Counted from the first letter of the stretch, positions 42,593 to 52,940 are shown. The stretch is 64,000 bases of DNA from Sutcliffiella horikoshii (GCF_019931755.1 NZ_CP082918.1:1902001-1966000), one strand, 5' to 3'. Translations and numbers: made by a program. The notes: generated by a model not told the origin, from the letters alone.

Positions 42593-43864
42593 ATGAAAAT
42601 AATTGTTCAAAAGTTTGGCGGAACGTCAGTAAGGGATGAAACCAGTAGACATGCTGCAGTCAAACATATAAAAAAGGCCGTTAATGATGGATACAAAGTG
42701 GTCGTTGTGGTATCCGCCATGGGGAGAAAAGGGGAGCCATACGCAACAGACACCCTATTGAACCTTGTGGAATCAGGTAAGTACAACGTATCTAAGCGTG
42801 AAATAGATATGCTGTTATCTTGTGGAGAAATTATCTCTTCCATTGTTTTCAGTAGCCTGTTGCAAAAAGAAGGAATTTCCTCAACAGCATTAAATGGCCC
42901 ACAGGCTGGATTTCGAACCAATAATGACCACACAAATGCCCGTATCATTGAAATGAAATGTGAAAGACTTCTTGAAATGCTAGAATTGCATCAAGTAGTG
43001 GTTGTAGCAGGATTTCAAGGGGAAACGAAGAACGGGGATATTTCCACCATTGGGCGTGGAGGAAGTGATACTTCAGCTGCCGCTTTAGGTGCAGCCCTTC
43101 ATGCAGAATGGATTGATATTTTTACAGATGTGGAAGGGGTCATGACTGCTGATCCACGGATTGTCAAAGATGCCTCTCCATTACCTGTTGTCACCTATAA
43201 CGAAATATGTAACATGGCATATCAGGGTGCAAAAGTAATTCATCCACGGGCCGTGGAAGTTGCGATGCAGGCAAAGATACCAATCCGTATCAGGTCGACT
43301 TACTCCAACTCAACGGGGACATTAGTCACCTCCCTTGATAGAATGGGAAAGGGTGCTGATGTAAAGGACCGCTTGATTACGGGGATAGCCCATGTACCGA
43401 ATGTCACACAAATAAAGGTTTTTGCAAAAGAAGGAAATTATGGCATCCAAACCGAAGTCTTTCGAGCGATGGCCAATGAACAGATAAGTGTAGACTTTTT
43501 CAATATCTCTCCTACAAGTGTGGTTTATACCGTCACAGATGAGATGAGTGAAAAAGCGATAAATGTATTGCGGAAATTGGGATATGAGCCGAAAGTCAAC
43601 CGCCACTGTGCAAAAGTTGCAACAGTTGGAGCAGGAATGACAGGCGTACCCGGGGTAACTTCGAAAATAGTGACGGCACTGTCGGAACTAGGCATACAAA
43701 TTCTTCAATCCGCAGATAGTCATACTACAATCTGGGTACTTGTAAAACAAGAGGATATGATTAAAGCGGTGAATGCTTTACACAAGGCTTTCAATCTTGC
43801 AAGAAAACAAATAACAATCATACACCCAACCGCAGAAGAAGGAGAGAAAACAGTTCATGATTAA
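42593..43864 (+). CDS. dapG: Aspartokinase (DapG type, diaminopimelate-sensitive family)
   Basis: 423 residues. N-terminal kinase domain with 'IIVQKFGGTSVRDE' and 'GRGGSDTSAAALGAAL', then two ACT regulatory domains. First step of the aspartate pathway. ATG 42593 lies seven bases from GAGGTG, which excludes the in-frame ATG at 42578. Overlaps dapA by eight bases. Confidence 0.94.
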   Translation: MKIIVQKFGGTSVRDETSRHAAVKHIKKAVNDGYKVVVVVSAMGRKGEPYATDTLLNLVESGKYNVSKREIDMLLSCGEIISSIVFSSLLQKEGISSTALNGPQAGFRTNNDHTNARIIEMKCERLLEMLELHQVVVVAGFQGETKNGDISTIGRGGSDTSAAALGAALHAEWIDIFTDVEGVMTADPRIVKDASPLPVVTYNEICNMAYQGAKVIHPRAVEVAMQAKIPIRIRSTYSNSTGTLVTSLDRMGKGADVKDRLITGIAHVPNVTQIKVFAKEGNYGIQTEVFRAMANEQISVDFFNISPTSVVYTVTDEMSEKAINVLRKLGYEPKVNRHCAKVATVGAGMTGVPGVTSKIVTALSELGIQILQSADSHTTIWVLVKQEDMIKAVNALHKAFNLARKQITIIHPTAEEGEKTVHD

Positions 43865-44729
43865 CTTTGGTAAAGTATCAACAGCTATGGTGACACCTTT
43901 TGATAATAAAGGAAACATAGACTTCGAAAAAACAACACAATTGATCAACTATCTTATTAATAACGGTACGGATTCCGTTGTTGTAGCCGGAACAACGGGA
44001 GAATCTCCAACCCTATCAACAGAAGAAAAGCTTGCCCTGTTCTCTCATGTAGTTAAGGTTGTTGATGGTAGAATTCCTGTGATTGCAGGAACGGGTAGCA
44101 ATAATACCCGAGCATCTATTGATCTGACCAAAAAAGCGGAGGCGGCAGGTGTGGATGCTATCATGTTAGTGGCACCGTACTACAATAAGCCTAGTCAAGA
44201 AGGACTTTATCAGCACTTTAGTACAATCGCATCTGAAACATCCCTGCCTGTTATGCTGTACAATATTCCTGGCAGATCTGTTGTTAATATGTCAGTTGAA
44301 ACAATTGTACGCCTTTCTGCTATTGATAATATCGTTGCAGTCAAAGAAGCAAGCGGGAACCTGGATGCCATGACGGAAATCATCGCAAATACACCGAATG
44401 AATTTGTCCTATACAGTGGGGATGACGGGTTAACCTTGCCTGTACTTTCTATAGGAGGAAATGGTGTGGTTTCCGTAGCCTCACACGTTCTAGGAAATCA
44501 AATGCAAGAAATGATTCGTTCTTTTGAGACAGGAGAGTATGCAAGTGCTGCTAAACAGCACCAATCGTTACTGCCTGTCATGAAGGGACTATTCAGTGCA
44601 CCAAGCCCTTCACCAGTCAAGACAGCCCTGCAATTAAAAGGTATGGATGTCGGCGGTGTCAGATTACCATTGGTGCCGTTAACAGAAGACGAAAGAAATA
44701 CGTTAACGCAACTTATAGAAACAGTTTAA
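43857..44729 (+). CDS. dapA: 4-hydroxy-tetrahydrodipicolinate synthase
   Basis: 290 residues, TIM barrel. Schiff-base Lys163 in 'VAVKEASGN', Tyr in 'YNIPGRS', and 'GTTGESPTL'. Condenses aspartate semialdehyde with pyruvate, giving the precursor shared by lysine and dipicolinate; with dpaAB and asd it forms a functional spore dipicolinate unit. Confidence 0.97.
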   Translation: MINFGKVSTAMVTPFDNKGNIDFEKTTQLINYLINNGTDSVVVAGTTGESPTLSTEEKLALFSHVVKVVDGRIPVIAGTGSNNTRASIDLTKKAEAAGVDAIMLVAPYYNKPSQEGLYQHFSTIASETSLPVMLYNIPGRSVVNMSVETIVRLSAIDNIVAVKEASGNLDAMTEIIANTPNEFVLYSGDDGLTLPVLSIGGNGVVSVASHVLGNQMQEMIRSFETGEYASAAKQHQSLLPVMKGLFSAPSPSPVKTALQLKGMDVGGVRLPLVPLTEDERNTLTQLIETV

Positions 44730-44742
44730 TATTCGAAAAGAG

Positions 44743-44772
44743 CCAAAGCTTGTTAGGAAGCTTTGGTTTTTT
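44743..44772 (+). terminator. Rho-independent terminator after dapA
   Basis: CCAAAGCTT...AAGCTTTGG followed by six T. Array B begins 46 bases later. Confidence 0.92.
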
Positions 44773-44818
44773 AATTGATTAAGGAACTATAAAATAATGG
44801 AATGCTGGATTCGTTGGG

Positions 44819-45050
44819 ATGAAGACCTCAGTGACGAGGAAAAAGGAGGAGAGAGGTCCTCATCACCGTTATGAAGACCTCAGTGACGAGGAATCAGGAG
44901 GAGAAAGGTCCTCATCACCGTTATGAAGACCTCAGTGACGAGGAATCAGGAGGAGAGAGGTCCTCATCACCGTTATGAAGACCTCAGTGACAAGAAATCT
45001 GGATGAGAGAAGTCCTCATCGCCAATATGAAGCCATTGGAGACAAGGGAT
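44819..45050. repeat. Tandem array B: 52 bp hairpin units (4 full + partial 5th)
   Basis: Unit starts at 44819, 44871, 44923 and 44975, exactly 52 bp apart, with a degenerate unit from 45027. Each unit has GTGACGAGGA facing TCCTCATCAC (one C-A mismatch) around a 16-base purine-rich loop, and an alternative GACCTC/GAGGTC pairing. Sequence is unrelated to array A, but period and hairpin design are the same. No gene visible. Confidence 0.97.
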
Positions 45051-45150
45051 TTTTAAGTAAGAATAAAAACTGTTGACTTCATTCACCTTAGGGTCCAAGA
45101 AGAGGTTTTTCTTTTATATACCCATTAAATTCCAGTTATTATAATATTTC

Positions 45151-45180
45151 TTGTATTCCAATTCTTTCATACGTTATAAT
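45151..45180 (+). promoter_or_regulatory. Sigma-A promoter for rnjB
   Basis: TTGTAT (45151-45156), 18 bp spacer, TATAAT (45175-45180). Leader to the GTG start is about 120 nt. Confidence 0.6.
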
Positions 45181-45304
45181 AATTTCAAATGACATGGAGC
45201 GGATATTGATTTGGCACTAGGTAGCTGAAAATTTAATAGATCTCTTGATGCAAAGCGTGCATTATCGTCATAATTCGTTGTACAGATATATAGGAGGTAA
45301 AAAA

Positions 45305-46969
45305 GTGAATACACCACAGATAGAGAAACTTAAAGTGTTTGCCCTCGGGGGGATCGGGGAAATCGGCAAAAATATGTACGTATTAGAGATGGAAGATTCC
45401 ATTTATATCATGGATACAGGTGTCATGATCCCAGAAGACGGGATGCTTGGTATAGATATGGTAATACCAGATACCACCTACCTTGAGGATAATAAAGACA
45501 AGATTAAGGGGATTTTCCTCACACATGGTCATGAAGAGCATATGGGCGGACTTGCATACATCCTTAGGAAATTAAAAGCACCTGTATATGGTACGAAGTT
45601 TACTTTGGCACTTGCAAAAGAACTTGTGAACGGGCTTGGATCTAAAGGACAGGTCGAGTTTATGGAGGTAGATGATAGCACTGTCCTAGAATTGCCTCAA
45701 ACGACGGTTACCTTTTTTAGAACAAACCATAGCATTCCCGATTCAGTCGGCATTTGCTTTCACACTCCACAAGGCGCAATCGTTCATACAGGTGACTTCA
45801 AATTTGATCAATCCCAGTTATCTAAGAATGCCGATATAGGGAAAATTGCAGAAATCGGAAACAAGGGTGTACTATGTGTCCTTTCAGATAGCACCAATGC
45901 AGAAAAACCGGGATATACTATTTCCGAATCTGTTGTCAGACAAGAGATTGCAGATGTAACGTATAATGCAAAGGGCCGCGTTTTTGCTGCGTGCCTATCT
46001 ACAAATGTCGGACGAATTCAACAAATCGTTCAAGCTGCCGTAGATAGCAACAGAAAGCTTGTAGTCGTTTCTCATCCAACTGATCGAAACTTCACAATTG
46101 CTACAGAATTGGAATATTTACAAATCCCGGATGACCTGCTTGTACCTGTAAATGAACTTGGCAACCTAAAAGATGATAATGTAGTTGTCCTTACAATTGG
46201 GACGCACTCTCAACTTATGTCATCCCTATTGAAAATGGCCAAAGGTACTCATAAACATGCTCAAATCAAAAAACAAGACATCGTTATGATTGCAGCCTCT
46301 CCTTCACCTGGAACAGAATTAACCGTAGCTAAAGTGATAGACAAGCTATACAGGGCCGGAGCTGTTGTCATTTATGGTCAAAAGAAAATTCATTCTTCAG
46401 GGCACGGTTGTCAGGAAGAACTTAAGTTAATGTTGAACTTACTTAAGCCAAAGTATGTTATCCCTATACAAGGGGAATTCAAAATGCAAAGAGCGCTTTC
46501 CAAAGTGGCAGAGAGCGTCGGAATTGATAAGGATAATATTTTCTTATTAAATAAAGGTGAAGTAGTTGAGTTTAACAAAGGAACTGGAAAATATGCCGGC
46601 AAGGTTTATGCCGGAAATGTGCTAATCGATGGTCTCGGAGTTGGGGATATCGGAAATATTGTGTTACGAGACCGCAGGCTATTGTCCCAAGACGGCATTA
46701 TGGTGGTGGTTGTTTCCATCAGTAAGAGCCAGAAAAGAATTATTGCAGGTCCAGAGATCCTTTCAAGAGGTTTTGTTTATGTGCGGGAGTCCGAAGAGCT
46801 TTTAGACAGAGCAAATGCCATCGTGACAGAAATTCTAGATAATGCCGTTAAAGAACAGATTCTCGAGTGGTCAAGCTTAAAGCTTAAAATACGAGAATCC
46901 CTAAACCAGCACTTATATGAAAAGACTAGACGTCGACCAATGATTCTTCCTATCATCATGGAAGTGTAA
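45305..46969 (+). CDS. rnjB: Ribonuclease J2
   Basis: 554 residues from GTG 45305 (AGGAGG seven bases upstream); metallo-beta-lactamase/beta-CASP ribonuclease partnering RNase J1. The metal motif is H74-G-H76-E-E78-H79, where the usual HxHxDH Asp is Glu. B. subtilis RnjB has lost both the Asp and the last His, so this copy keeps more of the site. The positions of 'TGDFKFD' and 'SGHGCQEE' are retained. Called J2 rather than J1 by context next to dapA and tepA. Confidence 0.9.
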   Translation: MNTPQIEKLKVFALGGIGEIGKNMYVLEMEDSIYIMDTGVMIPEDGMLGIDMVIPDTTYLEDNKDKIKGIFLTHGHEEHMGGLAYILRKLKAPVYGTKFTLALAKELVNGLGSKGQVEFMEVDDSTVLELPQTTVTFFRTNHSIPDSVGICFHTPQGAIVHTGDFKFDQSQLSKNADIGKIAEIGNKGVLCVLSDSTNAEKPGYTISESVVRQEIADVTYNAKGRVFAACLSTNVGRIQQIVQAAVDSNRKLVVVSHPTDRNFTIATELEYLQIPDDLLVPVNELGNLKDDNVVVLTIGTHSQLMSSLLKMAKGTHKHAQIKKQDIVMIAASPSPGTELTVAKVIDKLYRAGAVVIYGQKKIHSSGHGCQEELKLMLNLLKPKYVIPIQGEFKMQRALSKVAESVGIDKDNIFLLNKGEVVEFNKGTGKYAGKVYAGNVLIDGLGVGDIGNIVLRDRRLLSQDGIMVVVVSISKSQKRIIAGPEILSRGFVYVRESEELLDRANAIVTEILDNAVKEQILEWSSLKLKIRESLNQHLYEKTRRRPMILPIIMEV

Positions 46970-46980
46970 TATCGTATCTT

Positions 46981-47026
46981 ACCCGCAATGTGGCAGTTAA
47001 TGTCATGTTGCGGGTTTTGTTTTTCT
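46981..47026 (+). terminator. Rho-independent terminator after rnjB
   Basis: ACCCGCAA (46981-46988) pairs with TTGCGGGT (47008-47015), then TTTGTTTTTC. Confidence 0.8.
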
Positions 47027-47109
47027 TATGATTGCGAATGAAAAATTGCATCGCGTCAATACTATATTAGAGAAAACTAATTTAGTAAGGGACGGAAGGA
47101 GATTGTCGC

Positions 47110-47868
47110 ATGTCTGATTTTACATACCAGTCATCGGATCAACCACAAGGAGAGCCTAACAAGCAGGATGCAGGGAAGGATTCCTTAGTAAATAAAATTC
47201 AGCAGCTTGGTCAAACAAATGTCGCACAAATGCCACCTGACTCCAAAATACATTGTCTTACCATAGTGGGTCAAATTGAGGGGCACGTCCAATTACCTCC
47301 TCAAAATAAAACAACCAAATATGAACATGTCATTCCTCAAATTGTTGCCATTGAGCAAAATCCGAATATCGAAGGCCTGTTAGTGATTTTAAATACGGTA
47401 GGTGGAGATGTTGAAGCGGGATTGGCTATTTCTGAAATGCTAGCTTCCTTGTCAAAGCCAACTGTCTCCCTTGTCCTTGGTGGCGGACATTCAATTGGTG
47501 TACCTATTGCGGTTTCTTGTGATTATTCCTTTATTGCGGAAACGGCCACAATGACTATTCACCCTGTTCGTTTGACAGGTTTGGTGATTGGAGTACCCCA
47601 AACCTTTGAGTACCTCGATAAAATGCAAGATAGAGTCATTAATTTTGTAACCAAGAACTCAGGCATTCCTGAAGAGAAGTTCAAGGAATTGATGCTCTCC
47701 AAAGGTAATCTCACCCGAGATATTGGTACCAATGTAGTTGGGGCAGATGCAGTGGAGTACGGATTGATTGATCAAGTAGGTGGAGTAGGAGAAGCAATCC
47801 GCAAGCTGAACGAGATGGTAGAGGCGAATAATCAAGATAAACCGCAAGAAGGGAAGATGCTGCAATGA
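47110..47868 (+). CDS. tepA: TepA, ClpP-like serine protease family
   Basis: 252 residues with a ClpP-type fold. Ser lies in '[12 protein letters not shown]' and His in '[11 protein letters not shown]' at the expected positions. An N-terminal ~50-residue polar extension precedes the core. In Bacillus associated with protein translocation and, in other work, with spore protein processing. ATG 47110 follows GGAAGGAGATTGTCGC; overlaps ylzJ by four bases. Confidence 0.9.
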   Translation: MSDFTYQSSDQPQGEPNKQDAGKDSLVNKIQQLGQTNVAQMPPDSKIHCLTIVGQIEGHVQLPPQNKTTKYEHVIPQIVAIEQNPNIEGLLVILNTVGGDVEAGLAISEMLASLSKPTVSLVLGGGHSIGVPIAVSCDYSFIAETATMTIHPVRLTGLVIGVPQTFEYLDKMQDRVINFVTKNSGIPEEKFKELMLSKGNLTRDIGTNVVGADAVEYGLIDQVGGVGEAIRKLNEMVEANNQDKPQEGKMLQ

Positions 47869-48077
47869 TTCTCTATACGACCATGCCTCAGGAATTAATT
47901 TTTCCAGTGGAAAATGGAGAATATGAAAAGCAACGTGTAATAGATTTCAACGGCGTTTCCTTGGTTGTTCAGCAAACAGACATGAACGCCTATCAAATTG
48001 TCCGGAACTTAAGTACAGATCCCGCACATTATCTTAATAGCGAGTATTCTCCTGGACAAACGATTAATTTTCTTTAA
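47865..48077 (+). CDS. ylzJ: YlzJ-like small protein
   Basis: 70 residues. Conserved small protein of Bacilli following tepA. No catalytic motif is visible and the function is unknown. The four-base overlap (ATGA) with tepA suggests co-production. Confidence 0.85.
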   Translation: MILYTTMPQELIFPVENGEYEKQRVIDFNGVSLVVQQTDMNAYQIVRNLSTDPAHYLNSEYSPGQTINFL

Positions 48078-48082
48078 CACCG

Positions 48083-48110
48083 TTTCAAGAGTAAGGCCTT
48101 ATGATATAAT
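48083..48110 (+). promoter_or_regulatory. Candidate sigma-A promoter for spoIIIE
   Basis: TATAAT at 48105-48110 with TTTCAA 16 bp upstream (48083-48088); the -35 is weak. A hairpin follows immediately after the predicted start site. Confidence 0.5.
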
Positions 48111-48126
48111 ACAAGCATCAGAGGAA

Positions 48127-48154
48127 AAAGCAGCCAGTATATGTTGGCTGCTTT
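48127..48154 (+). other. Hairpin in the spoIIIE leader
   Basis: Perfect 10 bp arms AAAGCAGCCA (48127-48136) and TGGCTGCTTT (48145-48154), then CGTCTTCTC rather than a clean T-run. It falls at roughly +10 to +37, so it may stabilise or attenuate the transcript. Confidence 0.55.
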
Positions 48155-48189
48155 CGTCTTCTCATTATGGTCAGATAGGTGAGAATTAT

Positions 48190-50535
48190 ATGTCAAAACG
48201 AAAAAAGAGACAAAGAAAAACCAAAAACCGGGATGAATGGAAACGCACAGTCACCTTCGAAGTAATGGGGCTGCTGTTGTTGGCCATTACATGTATAGCG
48301 ATTGCCAAACTTGGTATGGTAGGACAAACCTTTGTTCTATTATTTCGTTTTTTTAGTGGAGAATGGTATATGCTCATGCTTCTTGGGCTATTGCTCTTAT
48401 CAGGATATATCATCTGGAAAAGAGAGTTGCCTACCTTCTTCTCAAGGCAATTGGTTGGTGTGTACGTTATTATGATGTCTGTTTTATTACTTAGCCATGT
48501 TACTCTGTTTAGAATGTTGTCACGCGGAGGCTCATTTGCTGATCCTTCTGTTATCGGCAATACATGGGAGCTTTTCTGGCTGGAAGTCAACGGAGAAACA
48601 AGCACAACAGACCTTGGCGGCGGAATGATGGGAGCAATACTATTTGCCCTGTTCCATCTGCTATTTGATGCAAGAGGTGCACAGTGGATTGCCATGATAT
48701 TCATCGTAATTGGTATCATATTAGTCACTGGAAAATCCCTCAATGACACGGTAATCAAAGTTGCTGCAGGCTTATTCGGATTCGCGAAAAACCAATGGCT
48801 TGCATTTATGGAAGATATGAAAGGTTGGAAAGAGGATAGCAATAAACGTAAAAAAGAGAAACAAGTAGAAGAGAAAAAGCAAAAAGCAGAGAAAAAAGAA
48901 AAAACAGAAGAAGTCCATGTTGTGGAAGATACTTCAGAAGAAATCATCTCTCCGCCAATCATTTCTTCTTTTAACGACCGAGAGTCAGAAGTAAAACAGG
49001 TGGAGACGGAACCCGCAGCATCTACAAGTGGTGACAAAGACGCTGGCCAGGAAGAAGCCGGAGAACTCATAGCAGGTCCAATGGCCTTTACGGAAGTAGA
49101 AAATAAGGAATATGTTCTTCCATCGCTTGATCTTTTAAACAAGCCAATAGCGAATCATCAGACAACAGAGCATGAAAATATTTATCAGAACGCTAGAAAA
49201 TTAGAAAAGACGTTTGCTAGCTTTGGTGTAAAAGCAAAAGTAACGAAGGTTCATCTCGGCCCGGCAGTTACAAAATATGAAGTATATCCTGATGTCGGTG
49301 TTAAGGTCAGCAAAATTGTAAACTTGAGTGATGATTTGGCCCTTGCACTGGCTGCCAAAGATATCCGAATTGAAGCTCCGATACCGGGTAAGTCGGCTAT
49401 AGGAATTGAAGTGCCTAATAATGAAGTCGCAATGGTATCCTTAAGAGAAGTTTTAGATACCAAACAGGCCGAAAAGCCGGATGCGAAGTTATTAATAGGC
49501 TTAGGTCGTGATATTTCTGGAGATTCCGTCGTGGCAGAGCTTAATAAAATGCCCCATCTTCTTGTGGCCGGAGCAACAGGAAGTGGTAAAAGTGTCTGTA
49601 TTAACGGAATCATCACTAGTATTTTAGTGCGTGCAAAGCCACATGAAGTGAAAATGATGATGATTGACCCGAAAATGGTAGAGTTGAACATGTATAACGG
49701 GGTACCTCATCTTTTGGCACCAGTTGTAACAGATCCTAAAAAGGCTTCTCAAGCACTGAAGAAAGTTGTAAATGAAATGGAACGTCGTTATGAGCTGTTT
49801 TCCCACACGGGTACAAGGAATATCGAGGGTTATAATGACTACATAAAAAGACACAACCAGGACGAAGAAGCCAAACAGCCATCCTTACCATACATTGTCG
49901 TAATCGTGGATGAGCTTGCCGACTTAATGATGGTCGCTTCCTCCGATGTGGAAGACTGTATTACAAGGCTTGCCCAGATGGCTCGTGCAGCAGGAATACA
50001 TCTGATTATTGCCACACAACGACCGTCTGTTGATGTTATCACAGGGGTAATCAAGGCGAATATCCCTTCTAGAATAGCCTTTAGCGTTTCATCTCAAACA
50101 GACTCTAGAACAATTCTGGATATGGGAGGAGCGGAAAAACTTCTTGGTAGAGGGGACATGCTGTTTCTGCCGGTTGGAGCTTCCAAACCTATAAGGGTAC
50201 AGGGGGCATTCTTATCCGATGAAGAGGTCGAGCGGATAGTAGACTTTGTCATCGATCAGCAGAAGGCACAATATCAAGAGGAAATGATTCCTCAAGATAT
50301 CAATGAAGAAGTGGAAGAAGTGGATGATGACCTTTATGATGATGCAGTGCAGCTTGTATTAGAGATGCAAACTGCCTCTGTATCTATGCTTCAACGTCGC
50401 TTCCGCATCGGTTACACAAGAGCTGCAAGACTTATCGACGCCATGGAAGTAAGAGGAGTAGTAGGTCCCTATGAGGGCAGTAAACCACGAACAGTTTTAG
50501 TATCTGGAAACCAAAGTGAAGATGTTGGTTCATAA
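48190..50535 (+). CDS. spoIIIE: DNA translocase SpoIIIE/FtsK
   Basis: 781 residues. Four N-terminal membrane helices (to ~190), a charged variable linker (~215-310), alpha/beta motor domains with Walker A G461-ATGSGKS and '[12 protein letters not shown]', and a C-terminal winged-helix gamma domain ('[21 protein letters not shown]') reading SRS/KOPS-type sequences. Pumps the chromosome into the forespore. Confidence 0.96.
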   Translation: MSKRKKRQRKTKNRDEWKRTVTFEVMGLLLLAITCIAIAKLGMVGQTFVLLFRFFSGEWYMLMLLGLLLLSGYIIWKRELPTFFSRQLVGVYVIMMSVLLLSHVTLFRMLSRGGSFADPSVIGNTWELFWLEVNGETSTTDLGGGMMGAILFALFHLLFDARGAQWIAMIFIVIGIILVTGKSLNDTVIKVAAGLFGFAKNQWLAFMEDMKGWKEDSNKRKKEKQVEEKKQKAEKKEKTEEVHVVEDTSEEIISPPIISSFNDRESEVKQVETEPAASTSGDKDAGQEEAGELIAGPMAFTEVENKEYVLPSLDLLNKPIANHQTTEHENIYQNARKLEKTFASFGVKAKVTKVHLGPAVTKYEVYPDVGVKVSKIVNLSDDLALALAAKDIRIEAPIPGKSAIGIEVPNNEVAMVSLREVLDTKQAEKPDAKLLIGLGRDISGDSVVAELNKMPHLLVAGATGSGKSVCINGIITSILVRAKPHEVKMMMIDPKMVELNMYNGVPHLLAPVVTDPKKASQALKKVVNEMERRYELFSHTGTRNIEGYNDYIKRHNQDEEAKQPSLPYIVVIVDELADLMMVASSDVEDCITRLAQMARAAGIHLIIATQRPSVDVITGVIKANIPSRIAFSVSSQTDSRTILDMGGAEKLLGRGDMLFLPVGASKPIRVQGAFLSDEEVERIVDFVIDQQKAQYQEEMIPQDINEEVEEVDDDLYDDAVQLVLEMQTASVSMLQRRFRIGYTRAARLIDAMEVRGVVGPYEGSKPRTVLVSGNQSEDVGS

Positions 50536-50548
50536 TAAGCGATCGAAA

Positions 50549-50580
50549 AAGGCGGCTATCAAAAGCCGTCTTTTATTTTT
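50549..50580 (+). terminator. Rho-independent terminator after spoIIIE
   Basis: AGGCGGCT-atcaa-AGCCGTCT (one G-U pair) followed by TTTATTTTT. Confidence 0.8.
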
Positions 50581-50725
50581 ATTAATGGAAAAATCTATAA
50601 AACGCTTACTTTTTCGACAAAAAACATTAATTTCTATTTATTTTACCCCCAAAAAGTGTTATATTATTTTGGATTAATAGGAAAACATGAAAAGTGTTTT
50701 GTAAACGGTTAATGGGGGATCAGTT

Positions 50726-51451
50726 ATGACGATTCGGTCAGACAGCAGACATTTGTATTTACTAGTTGTAGACAAATTAAAGCAAGATATTGAGAACAAG
50801 GTGTATAAAGAAAAAGAAAAACTACCTTCCGAATTCGAATTGTCTCGACGTCTAGGGGTTAGCAGAGCAACATTGAGAGAAGCTTTACGTGTATTGGAAG
50901 AAGAAAATATTGTCGTCAGAAGACACGGTGTCGGAACATTTGTTAATTCCAAACCGGTATTCTCATCAGGAATCGAACAGCTAAATTCTGTAACGGAAAT
51001 GATCTCACAAGCTGGAATGAAACCGGGGACGGTCTTTTTAACTTCCACCATCGAAGCACCAAGCGAGGAAGAGTTAATTAAATTCAATAATAAAGAAATC
51101 AGTGAAGTCCTTCACTTTGAGCGTGTACGAACAGCCAATGATCTTCCGGTTGTTTACTGTATTGATAAAATTCCTACCACGATTGTAGAAGACTATCAAT
51201 CCTATAAGAACGAGTCTCTCTTGAAACTTCTTGAAAAAGAAGCGGGAAGATATATTTCTTATGCTGTGACACATATCGAACCAATCGGTTATCATGATAA
51301 AATTTCACCGATTCTTGAATGCGAACCTGAGACGGCATTGCTCGTTTTAAAACAGATGCATTATGATCAAAATGACGAACCAATTCTCTACTCACTCAAC
51401 TACTTTAGAGCAGACAAATTCAGCTTCCATGTTTTAAGAAAGCGTCCATAG
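50726..51451 (+). CDS. ymfC: GntR-family transcriptional regulator (YmfC)
   Basis: 241 residues. N-terminal winged helix '[41 protein letters not shown]' (~30-75) and a C-terminal UTRA ligand domain, placing it in the HutC subfamily. Stands alone between two terminators, so its targets are not evident; in many relatives nucleoside or lipoprotein ABC transporter genes follow, but not here. Confidence 0.88.
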   Translation: MTIRSDSRHLYLLVVDKLKQDIENKVYKEKEKLPSEFELSRRLGVSRATLREALRVLEEENIVVRRHGVGTFVNSKPVFSSGIEQLNSVTEMISQAGMKPGTVFLTSTIEAPSEEELIKFNNKEISEVLHFERVRTANDLPVVYCIDKIPTTIVEDYQSYKNESLLKLLEKEAGRYISYAVTHIEPIGYHDKISPILECEPETALLVLKQMHYDQNDEPILYSLNYFRADKFSFHVLRKRP

Positions 51452-51460
51452 TGATTTCGG

Positions 51461-51489
51461 AACACCACAATTTGTGGTGTTTTTATTTT
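51461..51489 (+). terminator. Rho-independent terminator after ymfC
   Basis: AACACCACAA-TTTGTGGTGTT followed by TTTATTTT. Confidence 0.88.
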
Positions 51490-51659
51490 GAGCTTTCTCT
51501 GGGCTATCTGACTTGTAAATCTTTCTAATTTAACGTTATATTGGGTTTAGGACTATTTTTTGAACGTTATAGAAAGAATAGTACTGTCTATATTTTTATA
51601 CGATTAACTAACAGGATGAAAATTTGTTATGTCCGCATCAAAGTAAAGGAGGAGATTTC

Positions 51660-52940
51660 TTGAAACTAGTTGATGAAAGAACGTACACACTTAATGGAAT
51701 CAACGTTCACACTATTCCGACCAATAAATTCAAAACGAATACTATTGTATTGAAAGTAAAGGCTCCGTTATCAGAAGAGGATGTAACGGTTCGTGCTATA
51801 TTGCCGTATGTCCTTCAGAACGCGACAGAGTCCCATCCGCAACCTTCCCAATTCAGGGCATATCTTGATGAATTATATGGTGCCAGCCTTGCTGTGGACC
51901 TTAGCAAAAAAGGCGAAGATCACATCATATCCATAAGATTAGAGATTGCCAATGAAAAGTTTCTAAAAGATTCAACACCACTCCTTGAAAAAGGGATTGA
52001 ACTGTTAAGTGAAGTGCTATTAAAACCAGTAACGGAAGGAAATGGTTTTAAATCTGCCACAGTGGATAAAGAAAAAAGGGCATTAAAGCAAAGAATTCAA
52101 TCTGTATACGATGATAAAATGCGTTATGCAAGCCAGCGTCTTATCGAGGAAATGTGTGCAGCGGAACCTTACCGCCTGAGTGCTAATGGTGAAAAGGAAA
52201 AAGTAGATGCCATAACTTCAGAATCCCTTTACAGTTATTATCAAAACATGTTAAAAACAAATGATATACATCTTTATTTCGTTGGAGATATAAAAGAGGA
52301 AGAAGTAGACGAATATGTCAAAAAGTACTTTGTATTGCCTGATCAGGACAACAAAGTAACCTCTTCCATCACTCAGCCTAATAAAGAAATGAAAGAACCG
52401 AACGAAGTCATAGAGCGCCAGGATATTAAACAAGGTAAACTAAATATCGGATACAGAACAAATGTTACATTCAAAGACGACCTATACTATGCTTTGCAAG
52501 TTTTTAATGGCATCTTTGGCGGCTTTTCTCATTCTAAACTCTTTATTAATGTGAGGGAAAAGGAAAGCTTAGCCTATTATGCTGCGTCACGAGTGGAAAG
52601 TCATAAAGGTTTGTTACTTGTCATGTCCGGCATCGACTTTTCCAATTACGAAAAAGCGGTAACCATCATTAATCAGCAGATTGAAGCGATGAAGCAAGGG
52701 GAATATACAGAAGGGGAAATTTCCCAGACGAAAGCCGTCATTAAAAATCAAATTCTTGAAACAATTGATACAGCAAGAGGATTGATTGAAGTCCTGTACA
52801 ATAATGAAGTGTCAGAAGCTGATAAACCAATTGAAGCATTTCTTGAAGGTGTAGAGAATGTTACAAAAGAGGAAATCCAGGAAGTTGCGCAGATGATTGA
52901 ACTTGATACCACCTACTTTTTGACTGGGAAGGAGGCGTGA
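51660..52940 (+). CDS. ymfF: M16-family peptidase-like subunit lacking the zinc motif (YmfF)
   Basis: 426 residues with the M16 two-lobe layout and conserved 'NVREKESLAYYAASRVESHKGLLLVMSGI'. The region that should hold HxxEH reads 'LPYVLQNATES', so it cannot bind zinc in the standard way. It pairs with the zinc-carrying YmfH encoded three bases later, as in alpha/beta processing peptidases. TTG 51660 is chosen from AAAGGAGGAG just upstream. Confidence 0.9.
   Translation: MKLVDERTYTLNGINVHTIPTNKFKTNTIVLKVKAPLSEEDVTVRAILPYVLQNATESHPQPSQFRAYLDELYGASLAVDLSKKGEDHIISIRLEIANEKFLKDSTPLLEKGIELLSEVLLKPVTEGNGFKSATVDKEKRALKQRIQSVYDDKMRYASQRLIEEMCAAEPYRLSANGEKEKVDAITSESLYSYYQNMLKTNDIHLYFVGDIKEEEVDEYVKKYFVLPDQDNKVTSSITQPNKEMKEPNEVIERQDIKQGKLNIGYRTNVTFKDDLYYALQVFNGIFGGFSHSKLFINVREKESLAYYAASRVESHKGLLLVMSGIDFSNYEKAVTIINQQIEAMKQGEYTEGEISQTKAVIKNQILETIDTARGLIEVLYNNEVSEADKPIEAFLEGVENVTKEEIQEVAQMIELDTTYFLTGKEA

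Noticed and set aside
44819..45050. CRISPR array or protein repeat
   Set aside because: Direct tandem units with no spacers; 52 is not a multiple of three, so a repeat-coded peptide would shift frame each unit.
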